Below, piece after piece: positions 1-7,164 of a stretch of DNA of 10,922 nucleotides. Below the pieces are notes generated by a model. That model did no database searches. It was not told where the DNA came from and was given only the letters and a program-made list of their open reading frames with translations. The number at the start of each line of letters is the position of its first letter. Within the stretch, counting starts at the first letter, position 1. Source of the stretch: an uncultured Eggerthellaceae bacterium (lineage in GTDB: Bacteria; Actinomycetota; Coriobacteriia; Coriobacteriales; Eggerthellaceae); NCBI GenBank assembly GCA_946626265.1, contig CAMOUE010000058.1:1-10922 (forward strand), written 5' to 3'. Both the position numbers and the translations under genes were made by a program.

Positions 1-267
1 GCCCTTGATGCCGAACGTCTTCGGGATGGACGGGCCGGTGATGTCTGCGTCGAGGATGCCGACCTTGAAGCCGCGGCGCTTCATTTCGGAAGCGAGCAGG
101 CTCGTGACGAGCGATTTGCCGACGCCGCCCTTACCGGAAACGACGCCGATGATGTGATGCACGTTCTTGCGCGCCGTCGGCGTGGGCGGTTCGGTGCGCG
201 ACCCGCATCCTTCGACATTGCAGCCGCTGCACGCGCCGCCGCAATCGAGCTGATCTTGATCTGCCAT
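1..267 (-). CDS. Mrp/NBP35-family P-loop ATPase (Fe-S cluster carrier), N-terminal part
   Basis: The first 89 residues are visible; the gene runs off the left edge of the window. Residues about 38-56 read HHIIGVVSGKGGVGKS followed by LVT, the deviant Walker A (GKGGVGKS, with the signature lysine) of the MinD/Mrp/NBP35 ATPases. It is followed by GILDADITGPSIP, the switch I/A' segment typical of Mrp (the DADxxGPSxP block). The N-terminus carries a cysteine cluster, C9-x3-C13-x2-C16-x4-C21, resembling the Fe-S-binding N-terminal extension of NBP35-type proteins. Family members bind a [4Fe-4S] cluster and pass it to apoproteins in the cytosol; that role is family knowledge, not shown here. The ATG at 267 is preceded by a purine-rich AGAGGG ribosome site. 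It is divergent from the glutaredoxin gene. A ParA-type ATPase is unlikely because of the GPSIP block. Confidence 0.92.
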   Translation of the reverse strand, partial: MADQDQLDCGGACSGCNVEGCGSRTEPPTPTARKNVHHIIGVVSGKGGVGKSLVTSLLASEMKRRGFKVGILDADITGPSIPKTFGIKG

Positions 268-306
268 GTGATAATCCCTCTTTCTGTACGTATTTACCCG
301 TTGCGC

Positions 307-334
307 ATAATAGCATAGCCCTGGATGATGCGAA
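307..334 (-). promoter_or_regulatory. Candidate promoter for the Mrp-like gene
   Basis: Read on the minus strand, TTCGCA (329-334) lies 16 bases upstream of TATTAT (307-312). This is a 4/6 match to the -35 and a 5/6 match to the -10 hexamer. It sits about 40 bases before the ATG at 267, a plausible distance. It was judged by eye only. Confidence 0.4.
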
Positions 335-416
335 GGGACGGATGCAACGTATCGTCCCGCGCATGTTGCCAGGATGTCGTGCCGCATGCGCAGAATGGCA
401 CGTTGCGCCCGTCGCC

Positions 417-446
417 TTGTATCATCGAATCGGTGTAACATGTCAT
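417..446 (+). promoter_or_regulatory. Weak candidate promoter for the glutaredoxin gene
   Basis: TTGTAT (417-422) and TGTCAT (441-446), 18 bases apart, give partial matches to vegetative promoter hexamers. They lie 36 bases before the glutaredoxin ATG. The rest of the 268-481 spacer shows no convincing gene or RNA. Confidence 0.25.
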
Positions 447-481
447 CAGGCTCATCTACACATAAGGCGATTGGGGAGAGC

Positions 482-724
482 ATGACACAGTTCGAGAACA
501 TGTACCTGTACGTGAAGCCCGGATGCCCCTACTGCATGAAAGTGGACAGGTTCCTCGATTCGGCCGGCATCGAAATCGAGCACCGAAGCGTGCTCGCGGG
601 GACCAATGCCGAGGACCTGCGGGCGCTCGGTGGGAAGGTCCAGTCGCCGTGCCTGGTCGTCGATGGGGCGCCGATGTACGAATCGGAGGACATAATCGCG
701 TATTTGCGCTCGTTGACGTCCTAA
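482..724 (+). CDS. Glutaredoxin-like thiol-disulfide protein
   Basis: An 80-residue single-domain thioredoxin-fold protein, the usual size for a bacterial glutaredoxin. The redox motif CPYC is at residues 15-18 within YVKPGCPYC, the classic dithiol glutaredoxin active site. The cis-proline segment is seen as VQSPCLVVDG, and the C-terminal helix as SEDIIAYL. Members reduce protein disulfides or glutathionylated targets in the cytosol. Many actinobacteria lack glutathione, so the electron donor here could be another thiol or thioredoxin reductase (inference). The ATG at 482 is chosen over upstream in-frame starts because GGGGAG (473-478) sits directly before it and the longer N-terminus would be arginine-rich and unlike the family. 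It is divergent from the Mrp-like gene and about 90 bases upstream of birA. A mycoredoxin/NrdH relative is the main alternative. Confidence 0.9.
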   Translation: MTQFENMYLYVKPGCPYCMKVDRFLDSAGIEIEHRSVLAGTNAEDLRALGGKVQSPCLVVDGAPMYESEDIIAYLRSLTS

Positions 725-816
725 ACGACATCTGAATTGTGTATAGTTCTACATATGAAAGCAGGCAGCAAACGCACTGTATATGCTCCAGGGTTAAGCC
801 ATGATATGGGGGACGT

Positions 817-1617
817 ATGAAGCTGTTCAACGTTGCGAACTTCTTGGAAGTCAACTCGACCAACGAGCAGGTGAAGAATGCGCTGAGGGCGCACGCCAAC
901 GAAGGGTACGTTTGCCGCGCGCGAAAGCAGACCGGCGGTTACGGCAGGCAAGGCCGTTTCTGGACGAGTCCGGAAGGCGGTTTGTACCAGTCCGTTCTCC
1001 TGCGCCCGAAGCGCAGCATCGCGGAGCTTCCGACCCTCGGCTTCGTCATGGCGTTGGCCATCAGGGCGTCGCTCTTGCGCCTCGCTGCACGGCCGCCTGA
1101 GGCGGTCCAGGTCAAATGGCCCAACGACCTCATAGTCGGCGACAACAAGATTGCGGGAATTTCCATGGAGGCATCGTCGGGCGGTGTCTGCATCGGCGTG
1201 GGAGTGAACGTGTTCAGGCCCGCCAATCCCCAGGACCTGTTATTCGACGGCAAGTACCAGCCGGCGTTTTTCGCTGACATGGCAATCGGGCACACGGATC
1301 AAGGCCAGATCGCGTTCGGCAACGGCTACACGTTCTCGAACCAGCAAGACGCGATCGCGGCAGTGGGCGACTCGATCCTGTCGTCGTTCGAGCAATGCTA
1401 TTCCGTCTGGCAGTCGAACGGCTTCGAGCCTTTCATTAAGGAGTACCAATCATGCTCGTATCTGCAGGGCAAGCGCGTGCGCATGCAGCTGCTGAGCGGC
1501 GACGTCATCGTCGAGGGCACTGTCGTGGGCGTCGACGAGGAAACGGCATGCCTCAAGGTCGATGACGGCGCGCAGGTGAAGCTCGTGAACAGCGGCGAGG
1601 CCCACATTATCGGCTAG
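817..1617 (+). CDS. birA: Biotin--[acetyl-CoA-carboxylase] ligase (monofunctional BirA)
   Basis: A 266-residue ligase that activates biotin to biotinyl-AMP and transfers it to a carrier-domain lysine of biotin-dependent carboxylases or decarboxylases. Visible motifs, in order: STN at 14-16; the adenylate-binding loop GGYGRQGRFW at 40-49 (canonical form GRGRxGRxW) followed by SPEGGLYQSVLL; KWPNDL at 100-105; KIAGI, with the probable catalytic lysine K111; and GVGVNV at 127-132. The C-terminal SH3-like domain is about residues 218-266. There is no N-terminal winged-helix DNA-binding domain, so this is the non-repressor form. The loop differs from the usual GRGR, and the stretch between GVGVNV and the C-terminal domain looks longer than in typical bacterial enzymes. 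GGGGGA (808-813) precedes the ATG. The stop overlaps that of the convergent phosphatase gene. Confidence 0.93.
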   Translation: MKLFNVANFLEVNSTNEQVKNALRAHANEGYVCRARKQTGGYGRQGRFWTSPEGGLYQSVLLRPKRSIAELPTLGFVMALAIRASLLRLAARPPEAVQVKWPNDLIVGDNKIAGISMEASSGGVCIGVGVNVFRPANPQDLLFDGKYQPAFFADMAIGHTDQGQIAFGNGYTFSNQQDAIAAVGDSILSSFEQCYSVWQSNGFEPFIKEYQSCSYLQGKRVRMQLLSGDVIVEGTVVGVDEETACLKVDDGAQVKLVNSGEAHIIG

Positions 1618-2108
1618 GGCATTTCCGCGTCGACCGCGATGCGCCAGCTCGGCAAGACCTCTTCCAAGAGCGCTTCGCATCCACGTGTGCAATCGAAGTA
1701 TGTGGCGTCGAAATTGCCCGTGTACCAAGGGTCTGCGACATCGCCGCTATCGCCGACGTACGAGAGCAGCTTGCGAACGTTTCCCATGTTCTCGGGGCCG
1801 AGTATGCGGCGCAGGTGGCGGACGTTCTCGTCGTCCATGCACACGATGTAATCCCAGCCAGCTTGCTCGTTTGCCTGTATCTTGCGCGCGCGATGGGGGA
1901 TAACCGGTATGCCCTCGGTTTCGAGCTTGTCGCGGGCGGGAGGGTAGATCGGCATTCCGATCTCCTCGGTCGTCGTAGCAGCAGAGTCGATCGTGAAGCG
2001 ATCGGAAACGCCGCGCACGTCGACTAGATGCTGCATGATGCATTGCGCCATCGTGGATCGGCAGATGTTGCCGTGGCAGACGAACAAGATGCGGACGTGC
2101 TCGGCCAT
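1614..2108 (-). CDS. Low-molecular-weight protein-tyrosine phosphatase
   Basis: A 164-residue cytosolic phosphatase of the LMW-PTP/arsenate-reductase fold. The P-loop CHGNICRS is at residues 11-18 (nucleophile C11, phosphate-binding R17, helper S18), directly after the first strand RILFV. The general-acid loop is DPWYTG, with D126. The length fits the family (about 150-165). Members dephosphorylate tyrosine or arginine residues, and some act on exopolysaccharide kinases; no kinase or polysaccharide gene is nearby, so the substrate is unknown. AGGAGG (revcomp of 2114-2119) lies six bases before the ATG and fixes the start. It shares the promoter-bearing spacer 2109-2228 with the divergent amidohydrolase. 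Thioredoxin-coupled arsenate reductase is less likely because the DPWYTG loop is that of a phosphatase. Confidence 0.95.
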   Translation of the reverse strand: MAEHVRILFVCHGNICRSTMAQCIMQHLVDVRGVSDRFTIDSAATTTEEIGMPIYPPARDKLETEGIPVIPHRARKIQANEQAGWDYIVCMDDENVRHLRRILGPENMGNVRKLLSYVGDSGDVADPWYTGNFDATYFDCTRGCEALLEEVLPSWRIAVDAEMP

Positions 2109-2187
2109 CGGTTCCTCCTGGGTTGTGCAGAATTTACATTGGGAACAATACCAGAAGTTCGTGGTCTCTTGCTATTCGACATAGTCT

Positions 2188-2193
2188 TATAAT
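2188..2193 (+). promoter_or_regulatory. Consensus -10 box for the amidohydrolase gene
   Basis: TATAAT, a perfect -10 hexamer, lies 35 bases before the ATG at 2229 in a locally AT-rich stretch of the divergent spacer. No good -35 is seen at 16-18 bases upstream; TTGCTA at 2169-2174 is only 13 bases away. The ribosome site AAAGGAG (2213-2219) follows. Confidence 0.5.
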
Positions 2194-2228
2194 TTGCATG
2201 TCAATACACGCGAAAGGAGCGCGAAACG

Positions 2229-3536
2229 ATGCTTTTCAAAGACATTGCGATACTCGACGAGAACTTCGATTGCCAGGAGCACAGGTGGGTCGGCGTGCTC
2301 GGCGACAGAATCGACTACATCGGCGCCCAGGCTCCGGCCGATACCGAGAAGTACGGCGAAGTCTACGATGGCGAAGGCCGACTGCTCATGCCTGCGATGT
2401 ACAACGCGCATTCCCATGCGCCGATGACGCTATTGCGCGGATATGCGGAAAACCTGCCGCTCCAAGCTTGGCTCGAGCAGAAATGCTGGCCGTTCGAGGG
2501 CAAGATGACGGGCGAGGACAACTACTGGGCGACATTGCTCGCGGGAGCCGAGATGCTGCGCTACGGAACCGTCAGCTTCTCCGACATGTACTACCACACG
2601 CCGGAGCGCGCCCGCGCGGTCGAGGAGCTCGGCATGAAGGCGAACCTTTGCACGTCGCCGATAGCCTTCGAGCCGAAGCCTATTCAGGAATACCCCGTGT
2701 TCGACGAGATGGCCGATGCAATCGAGAACATCGACGGCATGGCGGGCGGGCGCATAAAGTTCGAAGGCTGCATTCACGCTGAGTACACGAACAACGACGT
2801 GACCGCGAAGAGCGTGTTCGATTGGGCGAAAGAGCGCAACGTGCCCCTGCATATCCACGTATCGGAGACGAAGTCGGAAGTGGAAGGTTGCCGGGAGCGG
2901 CATGGTGGGAAATCACCCGTGCAATGGCTCGAGTCCCTCGGCGCCCTCGACGTGCCGCTCGTCGCCGCCCATTGCGTCTGGGTGGACGACGGGGACATCG
3001 AGATTCTCGCAAAGCACAATGCGACGGTTGCGCACAACCCCGCCTCGAACATGAAGCTCTCGAGCGGTTTTGCTCCCGTTGCCAAGATGCTGGACGCTGG
3101 CGTGAACGTCGCCCTCGGCACCGACGGCATGGCGTCGAACAACAACCATGACATGTTCCAGGACATGTACCTCATGGCGATGCTGCCCAAGGGCAACGAG
3201 CTCGACCCGACGCTCGTCACGCCGAAACAGGCAATCACCGCCGCGACCCGCGCGGGCGCCCTCGCGCAAGGCCGCGAGGATTGCGGCCTTGTGAAGGAGG
3301 GTTTCAAGGCCGACTTGGCCGTGCTCGACGTGACGGGGGTCTCCTGGTGCCCGGTCAACGACATGCTCACGAACGTCGTCTATGCAGGCCACGGTTCCGA
3401 TGTCGTGCTCACCATGTGCGATGGCGCTGTTCTGTATCGCGACGGCGCCTGGCCGACGATCGACGTCGGGCGCGTCAAGTTTGAAGTCGCCGAGCGCACG
3501 GTTCGCATCCAATCAGAGCTCTCGCAGGGCGAATAG
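2229..3536 (+). CDS. Amidohydrolase, 5-methylthioadenosine/S-adenosylhomocysteine deaminase type
   Basis: A 435-residue metal-dependent hydrolase of the TRZ/ATZ/SsnA branch of the amidohydrolase superfamily. Metal and substrate motifs are all present: HSH at 61-63 within NAHSHAPM, IHAEYT at 182-187, HIHVSET at 208-214 (H208, H210, E213), AHC with H248, NPASNMKL at 270-277, and GTDG at 297-300 with the catalytic aspartate D299, followed by ASNNNHDMF. The HSHAPM, ASNNN and NPASNMKL blocks are characteristic of MTA/SAH deaminases, which release ammonia from adenosine-type by-products of SAM use. Guanine, chlorohydrolase-type or other nucleoside substrates cannot be excluded by motif alone. AAAGGAG at 2213-2219 supports the ATG. 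It is first in a run with the peptidase gene, which begins 18 bases after its stop. Confidence 0.85.
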   Translation: MLFKDIAILDENFDCQEHRWVGVLGDRIDYIGAQAPADTEKYGEVYDGEGRLLMPAMYNAHSHAPMTLLRGYAENLPLQAWLEQKCWPFEGKMTGEDNYWATLLAGAEMLRYGTVSFSDMYYHTPERARAVEELGMKANLCTSPIAFEPKPIQEYPVFDEMADAIENIDGMAGGRIKFEGCIHAEYTNNDVTAKSVFDWAKERNVPLHIHVSETKSEVEGCRERHGGKSPVQWLESLGALDVPLVAAHCVWVDDGDIEILAKHNATVAHNPASNMKLSSGFAPVAKMLDAGVNVALGTDGMASNNNHDMFQDMYLMAMLPKGNELDPTLVTPKQAITAATRAGALAQGREDCGLVKEGFKADLAVLDVTGVSWCPVNDMLTNVVYAGHGSDVVLTMCDGAVLYRDGAWPTIDVGRVKFEVAERTVRIQSELSQGE

Positions 3537-3554
3537 GGGAAAGCGGAGGCATAC

Positions 3555-4904
3555 ATGGACGAAGTGCTCAGCATCACATACGACGACGTTGCGCAGGCGA
3601 GCGAGGCGTTTGCGTCCGAGCGCGCCAACGTCGTCGCGAAGAACGCCGTCACGTCGCAGGGCGTGCGCGCCGTTGCGCGGGTTCCCGAGCAGGCCGCGCT
3701 TTCGACGGGCACGTTTGACATCGAGGTGAAGCAGGGTGCCCGCGCCGACCAGCAGAGGTCGGGCAGGTGCTGGATGTTTGCATCGCTCAACACGTTCCGC
3801 ATCCAGGCCATGCGCAGATTCAACCTGAAGGATTTCGAGTTCTCGGGCGTGTACCCGCTGTTCTGGGACAAGCTCGAGAAGTCGAACTGGTTCCTCGAGA
3901 ACGTGATCGACACGCTCGACGAGCCGCTCGACGGACGCCTCGTCCAGTTCCTGCTCGCCGATCCCGTCAGCGACGGCGGGCAATGGGACATGTTCCGCGC
4001 GCTCGTGAAGAAGTACGGCGTCGTGCCCAAGGAGGCGATGCCCGAAACCGCGTGCTCGAAGAACACGGGCGACCTGAACGCGTTTCTCGTGCGGTTCCTG
4101 CGCAAGAGCGCAAGCGAGCTCAGGCGCGCCCACGATGCGGGATCGAGCCTGCGGGATCTTCGCGCTTACAAGAAGGACATGATGGAGGACGTCTACCGCC
4201 TGCTCGCCATCTGCCTCGGCGAGCCTCCGGCCGTGTTCGACGTGCGCTTGCGAGACAAGGACGACAACCTCGTGTTGTCGGGCACGTACACGCCTCGGGA
4301 GTTTTACGACGAGGCTGTCGGGTTGAACCTCGACGACTACGTTTCCCTCATCTCGGCGCCTACGGCTGACAAGCCGTTCAACCGCACGTATACCGTGGCG
4401 CGTCTCGGGAACGTCGTCGAGGCGGGCGGGGTGCGCTACCTGAACCTCACGCCGAAGGAGCTCAAAGACGCCGCCGTCGCCCAGCTTCGAGATGACCTTC
4501 CCGTCTGGTTCGGCTGCGACGTCGACCAGTCGTACCTGCAATCCGACGGCATCATGGACTTGCGCGCGCTCGATATCGACGGGCTGTTCGGGCTCGACGT
4601 GTTCTCGGGCTTCGACAAGGCTGCGCGCCTTGACTACGGCGAGTCGATGATGACGCACGCGATGGTGTTCGAGGGCGTGAATTTCGACGCCTCGGGTGCG
4701 ACGACGCTGTGGAAGGTCGAGAACAGCTGGGGGAAGGACCGTGCCAAGGACGGGTTCGACTCGTTGACGAACGAGTGGTTCGACGAGTACGTCTACCAAG
4801 TGGTCGTAGATAAGAAATACCTCACACCCGAGCAACGCGAGATGTTCGAAACAATCGAGCCCATCGTGCTCGAGCCCTGGGATCCCATGGGTTCGCTCGC
4901 CTAG
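3555..4904 (+). CDS. pepC: Aminopeptidase C / bleomycin-hydrolase-type C1 cysteine peptidase
   Basis: 449 residues, the usual length for PepC. The papain-like catalytic residues are visible: oxyanion-hole glutamine Q66 and nucleophile C72 in DQQRSGRCWMFA, H368 in MMTHAMVFEGV, and N390 in WKVENSWG. The C-terminus EPWDPMGSLA is the conserved tail of PepC/bleomycin hydrolases, which folds back into the active-site cleft and restricts the enzyme to aminopeptidase action. Members form hexameric cytosolic barrels that trim peptides, fitting an amino-acid-fermenting lifestyle (inference). There is no signal peptide. CGGAGG (3544-3549) lies five bases before the ATG. The 18-base gap from the amidohydrolase suggests co-transcription; 53 bases separate it from the EF-G2 gene downstream. 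No catalytic residue is missing. Confidence 0.95.
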   Translation: MDEVLSITYDDVAQASEAFASERANVVAKNAVTSQGVRAVARVPEQAALSTGTFDIEVKQGARADQQRSGRCWMFASLNTFRIQAMRRFNLKDFEFSGVYPLFWDKLEKSNWFLENVIDTLDEPLDGRLVQFLLADPVSDGGQWDMFRALVKKYGVVPKEAMPETACSKNTGDLNAFLVRFLRKSASELRRAHDAGSSLRDLRAYKKDMMEDVYRLLAICLGEPPAVFDVRLRDKDDNLVLSGTYTPREFYDEAVGLNLDDYVSLISAPTADKPFNRTYTVARLGNVVEAGGVRYLNLTPKELKDAAVAQLRDDLPVWFGCDVDQSYLQSDGIMDLRALDIDGLFGLDVFSGFDKAARLDYGESMMTHAMVFEGVNFDASGATTLWKVENSWGKDRAKDGFDSLTNEWFDEYVYQVVVDKKYLTPEQREMFETIEPIVLEPWDPMGSLA

Positions 4905-4957
4905 TTTTGCTACACTGTTGCCATGTCTGTAAATGGGCGGAAGCCCTTGGATGAAAG

Positions 4958-7039
4958 ATGGTGGTTTGCATGGCTGCACCTACTCCTGAACATGTGCGCA
5001 ACATCGTGCTCGTCGGCCAAGACGGCGCCGGCAAGACTTCGCTTGCAGAAGCGATGCTGCACGTTTCCGGTCGCACGCCCCGCATGGGCACGACCCACGA
5101 CGGCAAGTCGTACCTCGACTTCGATGACGAGGAGATCCGGCGCAAGTTCACGATCAGCACGTCCATCGCACCTGTTCCGTACAAGGATTACAAGATCAAC
5201 CTGCTCGACACCTCGGGTCACCCCGACTTCATTGGCGACACCATCGCTACGATGTACGCCGCCGAGATGGCCATGTTCGTGGTCGACGCAGTCGACGGCC
5301 CCCAGGTCATGACCACGAAGCTGTGGAAGGTTGCCGAGAAGATGAACATCTCCCGCTCGGTGTTCATCAATCATATCGACCGCGACAACGCCGACTTCGG
5401 CGCTGCAATGGCCTTGCTGCACGCGCGTTTCGGCAAGCGCCTCTCGCCGGTCACGCTCCCCATCGGGCAGCAGTCCGAGTTCGAAGGCCTCGTCGACGTC
5501 GTCAACATGAAGGCCCGTTACTTCGACAAGGACGGCACCGAGGAGCGCGTCGAGGACATCCCCGCCGAGTACCAGGAGCGCGCCGATAGCGCCCGCGAGC
5601 GCCTCATCGACGCCGTTGCCGAGGCCGATGAGGAAATCATGATGAAGTACCTCGAGGGCGAGGAGCTCACGCAGGAGGAAATCGAGAAGTGCATCCATGA
5701 TGCCATCAACCAGGGCCTCTTCGTTCCGGTCTACACCGGTTCCACCATCATCAAGCAGGGCATCCAAGGCCTCATGGAGGACATCGCATCGTTCTTCCCG
5801 CATCCGCGCGAGCATGCAGCCTACGTTTTGACTGACGGCGAGAAGGTCAAGATCGACGAAGGCGGCGAGGCTGCCGGTTTCGTCTTCAAGACGACCGCAG
5901 ACGCGTTCGTCGGGCGCCTCTCGTTCGTGAAGGTGCTCACCGGCGTCATCGAGCCCGGTCAGGACCTCATCAACGCCCGCACGGGCGACAAGGATCGCGT
6001 CGGCAAGCTGCTCGTCATGATGGGCAAGGAGTCTACCGAGGTCAAGTCCGCGAAGGCCGGCGACATCATCGTCATCCCGAAGCTTGACGACGCGCGTCCC
6101 GGCGATACGCTGTCCGCGTCCGGCAAGCTCGAGCTCGCGCCGATGCCGCTTCCCACGCCCCAATACCCGGTTGCCATCGAGGCGGTCAACAAGAAGGAAG
6201 AGGACAAGCTCGGCACGTTCCTCTCGCGCACGGCGGAAACCGATCCCACCATCCAGATTCGCCGCGACGAGGAGACGCACCAGACGGTCATCACCGCCAT
6301 GGGCGACGAGCAGATCAACACGCTGCTTATCCGCATGAAGGACACCGCCAACGTCGAGGCCAAGCTCGTTCCCGTGCGCGTGCCGTACCGCGAGACGATC
6401 CGCAAGAAGGCCGAGGCCCAGGGACGTCACAAGAAGCAGACTGGCGGTTCCGGCCAGTTCGGCGATTGCTGGCTGCGCCTCGAGCCGAATCCCGACATGG
6501 GATACGAGTTCGTCGACGAGATCAAGGGCGGCGCAATTCCCGGCGGCCTGATTCCCGCCGTCGACAAGGGCGTTCAGGACGCCATGGCCGAGGGCTTCCT
6601 CGCAGGGTATCCGATGGTCGACATCAAGTGCACCGTCTACGACGGTTCGTACCACTCCGTCGACTCGAACGAAATGGCGTTCAAGACTGCTGCGCGCATC
6701 GGCTTCAGGGCCTGCTGCGAGAAGGCGAATCCCGTCATCCTCGAGCCTATGGCCGACCTGCGCGTCTCGGTGACGGACGAATACGCCGGTGCCGTAATGG
6801 GCGATATCTCCACGCGTCGTGGCCGTATCGTGGGCACCGATGCGGCTGATGCCGGCGAGACCGTCATCATCATGCGCGCGCCGTACGCCGAGGTCTTGAA
6901 CTATACGCGTGACCTGCGCTCCATGACGCGCGGCCAGGGTTCGTACACCGTCGAGATCAACGGCTACGAGCAGGCTCCCGCCGACGTCCAGAAGAAGCTC
7001 GTCGACGAGTACCAGGCTGCACGCGCTGCCGGCAACTAG
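4958..7039 (+). CDS. Elongation-factor-G-like GTPase (EF-G2 type)
   Basis: A full-length five-domain translational GTPase of 693 residues. G-domain motifs: G1 GQDGAGKT (20-27), G3 DTSGHPDF (84-91; the canonical form is DTPGHVDF, and the catalytic-type histidine H88 is kept), and G4 NHID (138-141) where EF-G has NKxD. Switch I lacks the canonical RGITI block, reading KFTIST instead. Domain IV starts near residue 490 with KKQTGGSGQFGD, and its tip DGSYHSVDSNEMAF keeps the histidine (H566) matching the EF-G residue that enters the decoding site. These departures mark the EF-G2/EF-G-like group rather than the main fusA. The role of this group is poorly defined, and ribosome-dependent GTPase activity varies between species. 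A second ATG at 4970 (protein MAAPTPEHVRN) has an equally weak ribosome site and gives a more family-like N-terminus, so the true start may be 12 bases later. Confidence 0.9.
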   Translation: MVVCMAAPTPEHVRNIVLVGQDGAGKTSLAEAMLHVSGRTPRMGTTHDGKSYLDFDDEEIRRKFTISTSIAPVPYKDYKINLLDTSGHPDFIGDTIATMYAAEMAMFVVDAVDGPQVMTTKLWKVAEKMNISRSVFINHIDRDNADFGAAMALLHARFGKRLSPVTLPIGQQSEFEGLVDVVNMKARYFDKDGTEERVEDIPAEYQERADSARERLIDAVAEADEEIMMKYLEGEELTQEEIEKCIHDAINQGLFVPVYTGSTIIKQGIQGLMEDIASFFPHPREHAAYVLTDGEKVKIDEGGEAAGFVFKTTADAFVGRLSFVKVLTGVIEPGQDLINARTGDKDRVGKLLVMMGKESTEVKSAKAGDIIVIPKLDDARPGDTLSASGKLELAPMPLPTPQYPVAIEAVNKKEEDKLGTFLSRTAETDPTIQIRRDEETHQTVITAMGDEQINTLLIRMKDTANVEAKLVPVRVPYRETIRKKAEAQGRHKKQTGGSGQFGDCWLRLEPNPDMGYEFVDEIKGGAIPGGLIPAVDKGVQDAMAEGFLAGYPMVDIKCTVYDGSYHSVDSNEMAFKTAARIGFRACCEKANPVILEPMADLRVSVTDEYAGAVMGDISTRRGRIVGTDAADAGETVIIMRAPYAEVLNYTRDLRSMTRGQGSYTVEINGYEQAPADVQKKLVDEYQAARAAGN

Positions 7040-7059
7040 TCGCCGATCGAGATAGCTCG

Positions 7060-7101
7060 TCAAGCAAGACGGCCCGCATTCGTGCGGGCCGTCTTGCTTG
7101 A
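7060..7101. terminator. Perfect 19-bp hairpin between convergent genes
   Basis: Arms at 7060-7078 and 7083-7101 pair perfectly around a TTCG loop (7079-7082); the core is CAAGCAAGACGGCCCGCA. It lies 21 bases after the EF-G2 stop and about 63 bases beyond the stop of the convergent MBL gene, the position of a bidirectional terminator. Neither strand shows a T-tract after the stem, so it is not a canonical intrinsic terminator. It may act as an actinobacterial-style T-less hairpin or as an mRNA 3'-end stabiliser. Confidence 0.65.
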
Positions 7102-7164
7102 AGCGAGGGATAAGGCGCTCTCGCTACTTGTAGACGAATTGTCACAGCGTTCTGGGATTCGCCC

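Noticed and set aside
374..481. N-terminal extension of the glutaredoxin to an upstream start at 374
   Set aside because: It would add an Arg/Met/Ser-rich leader unlike the family, while a strong GGGGAG site sits directly before the ATG at 482.
1627..1639. CGCG-TCGAC-CGCG inverted repeat as a birA terminator
   Set aside because: The stem is only four base pairs, lies inside the phosphatase coding region and has no T-tract.
3513..4979. A 488-codon open frame on the minus strand opposite pepC
   Set aside because: The composition is shadow-like (runs of R, V, L, E, H), with no motifs. The plus-strand frame has every PepC catalytic residue.
4910..7063. A 717-codon open frame on the minus strand opposite the EF-G2 gene
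   Set aside because: It is the antisense shadow of a GC-rich gene with strong codon bias. The translation is low-complexity, rich in V, L, D, R, A and G, and matches no recognisable fold.
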